A stretch of DNA of 64,000 nucleotides, from positions 34,373,807 through 34,437,806 of the forward strand of contig NW_022145610.1 of the NCBI RefSeq assembly GCF_000002235.5. Reading direction: 5' to 3'. This document shows, piece by piece, positions 59,801-64,000 of the stretch. Under the pieces are notes generated by a model. It saw only the letters and a list, made by a program, of their open reading frames with translations. It was not told where the DNA came from and searched no databases. The DNA is from Strongylocentrotus purpuratus. Its lineage: Eukaryota; Echinodermata; Echinoidea; Camarodonta; Strongylocentrotidae. Position numbers and translations under genes: made by a program. Numbering within the stretch: the stretch's first letter is position 1; each line of letters starts with the position of its first letter.

Positions 59801-61196
59801 TTTTCTCAACTAAATTTAACTGTATCTGTGATACATGTTTGTAAACTTAATGGCTGATCTTGACTTCTCAAAATCAATTACTGTGTGTGTGTGTATTAAT
59901 CAATCAAATCAATCAAATCAATCCAATAGAAATCTATATTAGAAACATCATGTATGTTACATGCCATATTTAGAATATTAAGGCATTTGAAGAGCCATGC
60001 TTTTCAGGGAAAATTTGTATCTGATGTTCTTCCACACTTGCATAATACAATGATAACGCTCACAAATTATTTTTCACCTCTCACCAGAACTCAACCATCT
60101 CTTTAATTGTGAAGCGCATTTGGACATGTATATATGGAAAATGCACCATATAAATACTTTATTATTTTTATCATTGTTGTTGTTGTTGGTTGTTGGTATC
60201 TATATAGGAAGCATCAAACAAAGCTGCTGCTGAACGTTTGCTCGCCCGGCAGGTGAAGGCAGAGCATCAGCTGAGCAAGCTCAAGACAGCCATGGCCATT
60301 CCAAACTACGAGCTCAAAGTACCAGAAAGGATCCAACTCAGCAATAGAATGAAGGTAGGTTGGTGCTGGTTGAGTTGATACAAACAAGTAACTTTTATTT
60401 CAAGCGTATATTGACTCATTTTTTATAGTGCAAAATAGTAGTGCACAAAAATAGGGTAATGATAATAAATGAATAAAAAAGAAAATAGGAGCTCCATACT
60501 TTCACAAGTTTGATTATATGCAGAAGTCAGTAGAGCAGAGTTTGATAAAAGTCTTCTCTTTTTTGTTACCTCATCAAAATATCTTGATATTTAGATGATC
60601 TTTACGCTTAACAAATTATTCATACCGTTACCAAGTTTTGTAATTTTTTAACGTGCAAAAAATGTCTTTCTCCCAATTTATGTTTCTCGAAAATGTGACA
60701 TATTAAAGCTTGATCATCTAAAAAATATTCAACAAAGGCCCTTATTTGACCAGTCCACCTTTCATTCTTGATTTATGAAGAAGAAAAAAAAAATCACATT
60801 TTAAGGAGAATAAATAATTCAGTTGTTATCTGTAGATAGCAAATTCACAGAAATATCATTTTTGCTGAATACTAGAAAATTCAATTCCTAGGGAGAACTG
60901 TTAACCATTCTCACAAGCTTTGCTTATCTTGGGGTCCTTCCGATGGTGCTATTCATTTTTTATGCATTGTTTACTTTGAATTTGAATGGAAAATAAATGA
61001 ATATAATTAAATTTAACCTGACCTGATCAGAAGGAATCTAGATTGGAAAATGAAACAGTATTCCTAAAGGCTCTAACTACACTCACTCATCTATGTTCTA
61101 TTCTATTTCCTTTATTTTTGACAGTTTGAAGAGCTAGAGGCTGAAGTGAGGTCGTACAAGGAGCTTTTAGCTTCCCTTCAGACGATGTCAAGGTGA
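37794..61196 (+). CDS. VARS2: Mitochondrial-type valyl-tRNA synthetase (VARS2-like), 24 coding exons
   Basis: A class Ia synthetase that charges tRNA-Val with valine. Coding exons: 37794-38250, 38854-38954, 39547-39674, 40314-40478, 40900-40981, 42395-42514, 43879-43987, 45293-45472, 46042-46166, 47318-47421, 48227-48385, 49373-49463, 50438-50537, 51522-51592, 52434-52559, 53004-53108, 54578-54731, 55559-55686, 56684-56839, 57413-57619, 58851-58962, 59462-59634, 60208-60354, 61125-61196. All introns are GT-AG. The sum is 3372 nt, giving 1123 residues; phases agree throughout. Signatures: HLGH (213-216), [11 protein letters not shown] (394-404), [11 protein letters not shown] (579-589), DVLDTWFSS (643-651), KMSKS (720-724), [11 protein letters not shown] (774-784). 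There is no N-terminal GST domain as in cytosolic VARS1. Instead there is a basic leader and an RRRRREK helix, as in VARS2 (human about 1060 residues). Mitochondrial assignment is inferred from this. Animal VARS1 and VARS2 are close relatives, so a phylogeny should settle which one this is. Confidence 0.95.
38854..40981 (+). CDS. VARS2: VARS2 coding exons 2-5: catalytic fold, first half (HLGH)
   Basis: Four exons within this span. Exon 2 (38854-38954) gives the [20 protein letters not shown] start of the Rossmann domain. Exon 3 (39547-39674) holds [13 protein letters not shown], the class I 'HIGH' ATP-binding signature as HLGH. Exon 4 (40314-40478) reads [13 protein letters not shown], the conserved valine-site segment. 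Exon 5 (40900-40981) reads [16 protein letters not shown]. Intron 3 contains a poly-C run at about 40020. Each exon is a strong match to VARS proteins with no gaps. Confidence 0.95.
38965..39235 (-). mobile_element. SINE, 3' part, with (ATT)n tail, in intron 2
   Basis: On minus: a body with GTGGAGAATGTACATACATT and AAAGTGCTTTGAGAGGG, then AAAAGCGCTATATAAGAAT and an (ATT)n tail (plus-strand ATAATAATAAT at 38965). The same body and tail occur at 55735-55900 and, in part, at 49880-50060 and 53575-53815. The tRNA-like head is not evident here. Confidence 0.7.
39333..39430 (-). repeat. Dispersed repeat 'CTAGTTTTGCCAGG', copy 1
   Basis: Reverse complement of a segment also found at 49133-49300 and 51616-51790. 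Shared phrases are GGGATTAGACC, GGTCACTGAYAGGTGG and CTCAATWAWCATAAGAA. Confidence 0.7.
41388..41625. mobile_element. Imperfect foldback / MITE in VARS2 intron 5
   Basis: ACAATGTAGTCCAGAATCTG (41390-41409) through GCCGAAGATGGCGT (41478-41491) is mirrored by ACGCCATCTTCGGCGG (41556-41571) through CAGATTCTGGTCTAGCAACA (about 41602-41621). Arms are worn. No target duplication identified. Confidence 0.5.
41743..41810 (-). mobile_element. SINE/LINE tail fragment in VARS2 intron 5
   Basis: (AATAAT)n followed by TTTATATAGCGCTTGTGACA, which on minus is the GCGCTATATAAA-(ATT)n 3' tail seen in the other SINE copies. Confidence 0.55.
42395..42514 (+). CDS. VARS2: VARS2 coding exon 6 ([11 protein letters not shown] ... 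[14 protein letters not shown])
   Basis: Opens after GTTTTTAG and closes at GAG/GTAAAT. Encodes [20 protein letters not shown], then [17 protein letters not shown]. This is an invariant region before the editing domain; the NWSC Cys helps bind zinc or structure in related synthetases. A decayed partial second copy of this exon's 3' half lies 800 bp downstream at 43314-43362. Confidence 0.95.
42951..43318 (+). mobile_element. MITE family 'TTAAAGGSATC', copy 2 (VARS2 intron 6)
   Basis: Terminal repeats AGTTAAAGGCATC at 42951 and GATCCCTTTAACT ending at 43318. The body matches 5806-6172 in reverse complement. The right end runs directly into the decayed exon 6 duplicate. Flanks CCAGCT and GGTCTT show no target duplication, fitting a deletion or rearrangement at the right side. 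Confidence 0.8.
43314..43362 (+). pseudogene. Decayed duplicate of VARS2 exon 6, 3' half
   Basis: TTAACTGGTCTTGCACCCTCAG... reads [10 protein letters not shown], then after a 2-nt deletion the frame gives DIE (GATATTGAG), the same as exon 6 ([14 protein letters not shown]). The donor GTAAAT is replaced by AAAAAA, so it could not be spliced. The matching part begins exactly at the end of the MITE. Confidence 0.75.
43879..47421 (+). CDS. VARS2: VARS2 coding exons 7-10: inserted editing (CP1) domain
   Basis: Exon 7 (43879-43987) reads [20 protein letters not shown]. Exon 8 (45293-45472) holds [20 protein letters not shown], the threonine-rich motif of the CP1 domain that clears mischarged Thr-tRNA-Val, and [20 protein letters not shown]. 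Exon 9 (46042-46166) reads [20 protein letters not shown], with the conserved Asp of the editing pocket in AHDYND. Exon 10 (47318-47421) reads [15 protein letters not shown] and [10 protein letters not shown]. All key editing residues that can be recognised are present, so hydrolytic proofreading appears intact, unlike some mitochondrial synthetases. Confidence 0.93.
44560..44765 (+). mobile_element. Probable non-LTR retrotransposon 3' tail in VARS2 intron 7
   Basis: A T-rich segment ending GTGGTGAATAAATTCAATTC followed by (AATTC)n, in the style of short tandem 3' tails of CR1/L2-like elements. No reverse transcriptase frame here. Confidence 0.4.
46623..46803. mobile_element. Short MITE in VARS2 intron 9
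   Basis: The ends CTTTAGTGACCACCTGTATA-GAAAGACCACC and GGTGGTCTTTATAGACAGGT-ATCACTGTAG are imperfect inverted repeats about 30 bp long. No internal coding capacity. Target duplication not clear. Confidence 0.6.
46905..46962 (-). mobile_element. tRNA-like SINE head fragment in VARS2 intron 9
   Basis: On minus, GGTAGAGGTGTTGTGGTCTA-GTGGATAATTC resembles the A-box end of the SINE at 53575-53815 (GGTGTCGTGGTCGAGTG). The rest is missing. Confidence 0.45.
47930..48200. repeat. CT-rich microsatellite beside the exon 11 acceptor
   Basis: (CTCT)n, CTCTCCC and CTGT variants over 270 bp, running almost to the acceptor at 48226. An extended polypyrimidine tract. Confidence 0.95.
48227..50537 (+). CDS. 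VARS2: VARS2 coding exons 11-13: catalytic fold, second half
   Basis: Exon 11 (48227-48385) reads [20 protein letters not shown] and [12 protein letters not shown]. Exon 12 (49373-49463) reads [17 protein letters not shown], the class Ia 'WxISRQxxWG' segment. Exon 13 (50438-50537) reads [19 protein letters not shown]. The segment between RIPAY and WVSG is short (about 15 residues) compared with human VARS1, as in VARS2 proteins. Confidence 0.94.
49133..49300 (+). repeat. Dispersed repeat 'CTAGTTTGGC', copy 2
   Basis: TGTCTGTACTAGTTTGGCTA ... GGATCATGGGGGACCAACAG ... TTAGGCATTGTTTGCTATAT. Matches 51616-51790 closely and 39333-39430 in reverse complement. Confidence 0.8.
49500..49870 (-). mobile_element. 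Non-LTR retrotransposon 3' end (RT C-terminus)
   Basis: The minus frame 49857-49555 includes [41 protein letters not shown] and a stop. The 'APRLWNxLPxxIR...S...FKSxLKTHLF' ending is the hallmark of the ORF2 C-terminus of CR1/L2/RTE-like elements. Downstream on minus (49555-49495) the 3' UTR contains ATTGCGCTTTACAAATGAAT, like other GCGCTTTA tails here. 5'-truncated, as is usual. Non-functional. Confidence 0.8.
49880..50060 (-). mobile_element. SINE body fragment in VARS2 intron 12
   Basis: Plus-strand GTAGAGAGTGGCAGATGTAA-ATAAGTGTCCTGTCAAAGGACATCAAT is the same core as in 53575-53815 (GTGTGGCAAATATAGATCAA...CCAAAGGACATTAGT). Tail and head worn. Confidence 0.55.
50638..51240. repeat. GATA microsatellite with higher-order repeat
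   Basis: (GATA)n with GATG, GAAT, GGTA and GAAC variants. The variant string GATGAAGAGATTGATAGATA starts at 50702 and again at about 50876, giving a period near 174 bp. A (TA)n run is at 51160-51188. Open minus frames of 150-235 codons (YLSI repeats) are artefacts. Confidence 0.95.
51522..53108 (+). CDS. VARS2: VARS2 coding exons 14-16: DTWFSS, KMSKS loop
   Basis: Exon 14 (51522-51592) reads [20 protein letters not shown]. Exon 15 (52434-52559) reads [20 protein letters not shown]. Exon 16 (53004-53108) reads [20 protein letters not shown], the class I KMSKS signature that stabilises the transition state, then [14 protein letters not shown]. The last 17 nt of exon 16 and its donor are duplicated at 53554-53581. 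Confidence 0.95.
51616..51790 (+). repeat. Dispersed repeat 'CTAGTTTGGC', copy 3
   Basis: Close match to 49133-49300 in the same orientation within intron 14; about 2.5 kb apart. Confidence 0.8.
52228..52425. repeat. CT-rich microsatellite beside the exon 15 acceptor
   Basis: (CT)n/CCCTC variants with a short TATATATA stretch, running to the acceptor at 52433. Confidence 0.95.
53145..53330 (-). mobile_element. tRNA-derived SINE, Thr(CGT)-like head
   Basis: On minus from 53325: GGTGCGATAGCTCAGTCGGT-AGAGCA, loop CTCGTAA, then GGGTTCGAAACC (B box), a body with AGTGCCCTTTGGTAAGGCAT and a GC-rich stem (GGTCCCTCGGAGAGGACC), ending CTTACAAGCATTTATG. The head keeps a recognisable D arm and T arm, but the acceptor stem does not close and the T stem has a mismatch, so it is a SINE and not a tRNA gene. 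Confidence 0.75.
53331..53548 (-). mobile_element. SINE family 'TTGGTTCATAGACRC', copy 1 (head truncated)
   Basis: The reverse complement matches 53965-54185: GGCAAATGAC, GTGTGTTAACRTGCCCC, CCTTGGTTCATAGAC, GTGTAGAGGAGAGTC, TGCATGTTAAGAACCCACTG. It stops in the B-box region (GATTTGATTCCAACC). Confidence 0.75.
53575..53815 (-). mobile_element. Full-length tRNA-derived SINE with (ATT)n tail
   Basis: On minus from 53812: head AGAGGTGTCGTGGTCGAGTG ... GTGGTTCGAGTCCCGCC (B box), core GTGGCACTAATGTCCTTTGG-CAAGACATTGATCTATATTT, then GGGTACCTGGCAGGAATT and the 3' end GGGGCTATATAAGAAGCC-(ATT)n. This copy links the TATAGCGC tails elsewhere in the gene to a pol III-type head. Confidence 0.8.
53932..54295 (+). 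mobile_element. SINE family 'TTGGTTCATAGACRC', copy 2 (full)
   Basis: Head AAGTTGGGTCAGTCGGTAAA-GCG (A box), CTGTCAAACC, GTGGATTCGATCCC (B box). The body is shared with 53331-53548 in inverted orientation, and the tail is TAATGATAATAATAAAGATG at 54270-54292. Confidence 0.8.
54578..57619 (+). CDS. VARS2: VARS2 coding exons 17-20: post-KMSKS and anticodon-binding domain
   Basis: Exon 17 (54578-54731) reads [20 protein letters not shown] and [20 protein letters not shown]. Exon 18 (55559-55686) reads [18 protein letters not shown]. Exon 19 (56684-56839) reads [11 protein letters not shown]. Exon 20 (57413-57619) reads [20 protein letters not shown] and [10 protein letters not shown], then [11 protein letters not shown]. 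This helical domain recognises the tRNA-Val anticodon. It has the usual order of motifs, with nothing missing. Confidence 0.95.
55735..55905 (-). mobile_element. SINE 3' part with (ATT)n tail in VARS2 intron 18
   Basis: Plus-strand ATAATAATAATAATA, CTTTTATATAGCGCTTGATA, CTTGCCCGCACACTCTGTGT, CTCCTTGGGGAGCATTCCAG-CCAGGCG. Same arrangement as 38965-39130. Confidence 0.75.
57789..58450. mobile_element. MULE-like 662-bp TIR element with 9-bp target duplication
   Basis: Terminal inverted repeats of about 110 bp start TAGCCTCTTGTCGATGCCCT and are mirrored at 58340-58450, with only a few mismatches. CTTTGAAAG flanks both sides (57780-57788 and 58451-58459). A 9-bp target duplication with long TIRs is typical of Mutator-like elements. 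The arms carry CTCGCTTCGCTCGTCAGA, a short palindrome. No transposase. Lies in VARS2 intron 20. Confidence 0.85.
58000..58194. repeat. Inner perfect 20-bp inverted repeat within the MULE-like element
   Basis: AGTCTGCAAGCACAGACCCT at 58000-58019 is exactly complementary to 58175-58194, with CTAG/CTAGG-type flanks on both sides. Either a nested small TIR element or a second pair of internal repeats. Confidence 0.75.
58851..61196 (+). CDS. VARS2: VARS2 coding exons 21-24: C-terminal region and coiled coil
   Basis: Exon 21 (58851-58962) reads [20 protein letters not shown]. Exon 22 (59462-59634) reads [17 protein letters not shown] and [18 protein letters not shown], the small alpha/beta segment. 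Exon 23 (60208-60354) reads [20 protein letters not shown] and [17 protein letters not shown]. Exon 24 (61125-61196) reads [20 protein letters not shown] then TGA. The last two make the antiparallel coiled coil that contacts the tRNA outer corner in ValRS. Confidence 0.93.
60090..60200 (+). mobile_element. SINE/LINE 3' tail in VARS2 intron 22
   Basis: GTGAAGCGCATTTGGACATG ... GCACCATATAAATACTTTAT-TATTTTTATC then (GTT)n: the plus-orientation GCGC...ATATAAAT-(ATT)n tail. It ends 10 bp before the exon 23 acceptor. Confidence 0.6.
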
Positions 61197-61219
61197 CCTT
61201 CAGACAATGTCTAGGTGAC
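61176..61219. repeat. 22-bp tandem duplication across the VARS2 stop codon
   Basis: CTTCAGACGATGTCAAGGTGAC (61176-61197, given as a 22-bp unit at CTTCAGACGATGTC then AAGGTGAC) is followed at once by a copy with two substitutions (61198-61219). The stop TGA is at 61194-61196. Confidence 0.85.
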
Positions 61220-61815
61220 GATGGAAAGCAACCGATGTATACTGAGGAATAAACGACTCAAGAATCTTGTGCAGACTTGTATTTTCCATAGAATAAATTT
61301 GTCAAAGACAAAGAGAGATGCATGGTTTAAGCCTGCAATCAGCACCTCAGATCTACTTAGTGAGTTTTGTCGCTCCATGGTTTTTTCTAAAATTAAAACC
61401 TTTCAGAGAAGAGGAAGAGGTGATACCTTTGAGCCTGAGATCGATGGATTAATATCCTCCTGCAGATCTGCTGAGTGAGCTTGTTCACTTTGTAGTCCAT
61501 CAGATGCGACAATGGCTAACAACAGGAACTTCATTGATATGCCATGAGAGATATGTGCTTTGAGCTTTCATTCAGCACCCCAAGAACTCATAAAGATAAA
61601 CGTCTTGCACTGGACCATGCAGATTTCCATCAGAAAATGGAGAAGGGGGTTCATCTATGCATCCCAAAAGGTGTCCTTTGAGTCTGAGTACCGTCCTGCT
61701 AAGACGCAAATCACCTATCAATCTGTAGAGTTGTCCATCTGAAATTGAAATGCTTATAATTGATTTGTAATGTTTTGTTGGAAACATGAATAAATTTGAA
61801 ATTTGAAATTTGAAT
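61197..61815 (+). other. VARS2: VARS2 3' UTR with three AATAAA signals
   Basis: AATAAA at 61248-61253, 61292-61297 and 61789-61794. The last is followed by tandem TTGAAATTTGAAATTTGAA, which looks like a retroelement-style tail, so the distal signal may belong to a repeat. The proximal pair would give a 3' UTR of about 70-130 nt. Confidence 0.6.
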
Positions 61816-62324
61816 TTGAAATGAGTCTCGAAACCCATCACATGCTAAAGAATTCAATCATTGAAATATGATTCAAAGGAATACATTTATCTTACACTTA
61901 TTCTTGAATATAATAAAGGTATCATGATGATTACATGTAACAAGAGAGTTGATATTTGTCATTTGTTGTCTTGAGGGAAGATATATGGGAAAAGAAAGAG
62001 AAGAGAGTGTAGATTTGAATGTGACAGTCGATTTGGAAGAATAAAACAAATCATTTAAAGAGAGACTGAGAGAAGTAGGAAGGATTGAAAAGAGAGGAGC
62101 TACTTATAGGCGAGAATGGATCTGCAAAGCAAGCGAAGTAAAACCGTGTATCATGTCTCGCTAAATGACTTTATTGCTGTCATCACCAGAGACTCGAATC
62201 TTGTACACTGGGCTTCATACTTTGGCGACTTATTCCTCAGACCACAAGAATCATGTAATGAAAAATATGTGGTTACGTTTGTTACATTTGAAATGATCCT
62301 CGAGGGGGGAGGGGGGTAGTAGGG
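61816..62324. other. Intergenic, no recognised feature
   Basis: A/T-rich with purine-rich patches (61970-62110). No supported gene. Confidence 0.5.
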
Positions 62325-63652
62325 CCACAGTGCCCCCCTCAAAAGTGTCCTTTTTACATAGAAAAGGTCCCTTTTCATTTTGACGAGTGCCTTTGTTAAT
62401 TTGTAAAATTGCCCCTTCCCCTTTTCACCTCTGATAAGTGCCCCTTTTATTTTGACACGTGCCCCCTTTCCTTTGACATGTTCCCATTTTAGAGATCAAA
62501 AGGGGTAATTATGAAAAGGGGAATTAGCACTAAAAAGAAGGAAAAAGAGAATTTGTTAGAAAGGAGAAGGGGCACATGGGAAATAAAAGGGGCAGTTATT
62601 AGAGGTGAAAAGGGACGCTCATCATGTGCCCCGTTTATTTTAACATGCGCCTCTTTTTCTCTTTAATAAGAGCAACTCCCCTCCCCTTTCTCATAAAAAG
62701 CCCCCTTTGCACCTCCGATAAATGCCCTTATCAAAATCTGATCGGTGCCTGTTTTTTTCAACTCTAGCACATTTTCCTTCATTATAAGTGCCCCTTTTTC
62801 ATTCTCATAACTGCCCCTTTTCATTTCTGGTCAGTACCCCTCTTCACATCTGAGAATTTCACTTTTAACACTGATACGTGCCTCTTTTCCTTTTTAATAA
62901 GGGACCTATCCCTTTTCAATAAATGCCCCCTTTCAGCTCTTATTAATGCCCCTATTAAAATCTGATGGGTGCCCCTTTTCCATCGACAAATGCACATTTC
63001 CCATTCTCATAAGTGCTTTTTTTTCATCCCTGGTTAGTAACTTTTTTTGTAGGTGTAGGAAGTGCTTCATTTTCACCTCTAATAAAAACCCTTTGTACTT
63101 CAACACGTGCACCTTTTTTTCTAATAAGTGTCTTATCCATTTCAATAAATGTCTCCTTTTACCCTCATCATTAAACGCGCCCCTAATTTCAAGCGACTAA
63201 GAGCAATTTTCCCAAACCTGGCACGCTGCGCTCGCTCGCACTTATAGATTATATGATTATGTTACTTATCAAAGGTGTTTTCAATCTCCCGTCATGAGAA
63301 TGTGCCTATAATGATCCCATCAGGATTAACTTCTATCCTCTTTATAATATTTGTTTGCAATGCGACCTTACAAATCTTAAATTGTTTCCCGGCTCACTTC
63401 GCTCGGTCGCAAATGAATTTTCAGCCCATCATACCAAATACAAAGTATTAAGCAATATCCTGTATTGTGTATAAAGAGAAACAAATATTGGAAATCATCC
63501 CATCATGTAGGGGTATATACTAATGTCTTTTAAAAAAAAGGGTACATTTTCGCTTTAAGATTTTCCTTTGTAGGTGCCCTTTTTCCACAATGTGCCCTTT
63601 TTGTTGATGCCCCCTCCCCTCTTCCCACTTTGGAAGTCGCTCCACCGGCCTG
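62325..63652. repeat. Degenerate 'GTGCCCCTTTT' minisatellite, copy 2
   Basis: 25 or more units of 26-34 bp (TAAGTGCCCCTTTTCATTCTC, TTTGACACGTGCCCC and relatives). Part of the array is inverted (AAAAGGGGCA at about 62500-62610). After a 350-bp break, GTGCCCTTTTTGTTGATGCC and TTTGGAAGTCGCTCCACCGG close it at 63652, as in copy 1 (11386-11404). Confidence 0.8.
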
Positions 63653-64000
63653 GGCAATTATTTAATGACGCATTAGCGTCAATTGCGCACACAGGGGGAG
63701 TCTGAGGAGGTAGGGCCCCCTCGGAAGCTCAAATTTGTTTGATTATTGAAACTGGATTTGTGCGATAGGGATAAAACTTTTAGGCAACATTTAGATAAAC
63801 TCCCAAATAGATAAATACCATTGACAATTCTCTTCAAGCACTCTGTTTAATATTTTAATCATCTGTATATTAGGCCCTGTATTTCAGCTCAAATGTTTTA
63901 GTGATTGTGGACGGGCGAAGCATGCGCTGAATAGAACATTCTGGCTTCATACACACAACCACACCAGTAACACCACAAAACGGAAACACCATAACAATGA
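63653..64000. other. Window end, no recognised feature
   Basis: No open frame, repeat partner or splice-consistent exon seen. Confidence 0.5.

Noticed and set aside
1..64000. CRISPR array or bacterial-type operon
   Set aside because: Introns, poly(A) signals, SINEs and animal-type transposons show eukaryotic nuclear DNA. No regularly spaced direct repeats with unique spacers were seen.

Overview
This is a repeat-rich nuclear window from an animal, with one clear protein-coding gene. The gene has GT-AG introns, 24 coding exons and poly(A) signals. The protein is a mitochondrial-type valyl-tRNA synthetase (VARS2-like). Dense mobile-element debris, long G/C homopolymers, TATAGCGC-(ATT)n SINE tails, and many AGGCCT/AGATCT/CTAG words suggest a marine invertebrate. 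I lean towards an echinoderm such as a sea urchin, but this rests on base texture and repeat style, not on a diagnostic sequence.

Layout. 1-1963: the end of an LTR retrotransposon and its probable 3' LTR. 1964-8545: a large imperfect palindrome made of two head-to-head copies of the 5' half of a PIF/Harbinger element, with a 1.8 kb spacer; one arm carries an hAT-type MITE that is absent from the other. 8521-8840: a broken HARBI1-like nuclease exon. 10.9-11.8 kb: degenerate 'GTGCCCC' minisatellite and a short tandem duplication. 11790-21459: a recent tandem array of about 2.7 kb units (three complete, one cut by a 500-N gap) that differ in the number of a tRNA-like module. 22-27 kb: a foldback element, a mariner-type MITE and a damaged RecQ-like helicase fragment. 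27.8-33.9 kb: three TIR elements in a row. The last is a 3.46 kb hAT-type element with a mariner-type foldback element inside it, which itself holds a further insert. 34-36.5 kb: low-complexity sequence and a 42-bp perfect palindrome.

36.6-61.8 kb holds the VARS2-like gene on the plus strand: a GC-box-containing putative promoter, a first coding exon with a mitochondrial-type leader, the catalytic domain with HLGH and KMSKS signatures, the inserted editing domain, the anticodon-binding domain and a C-terminal coiled coil. The 24 coding exons I placed by eye sum to 3372 nt, exactly 1124 codons including the stop, and all intron phases agree. Its introns hold SINEs, a non-LTR reverse transcriptase tail, a MULE-like element with a 9-bp target duplication, a MITE abutting a decayed duplicate of exon 6, and a partial duplication of an exon end with its splice donor. 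From 62.3 kb to the end is another 'GTGCCCC' minisatellite of the same family as at 11 kb.

I found no CRISPR array, operon, rRNA gene or convincing functional tRNA gene. Most short open frames are repeat or intron noise.
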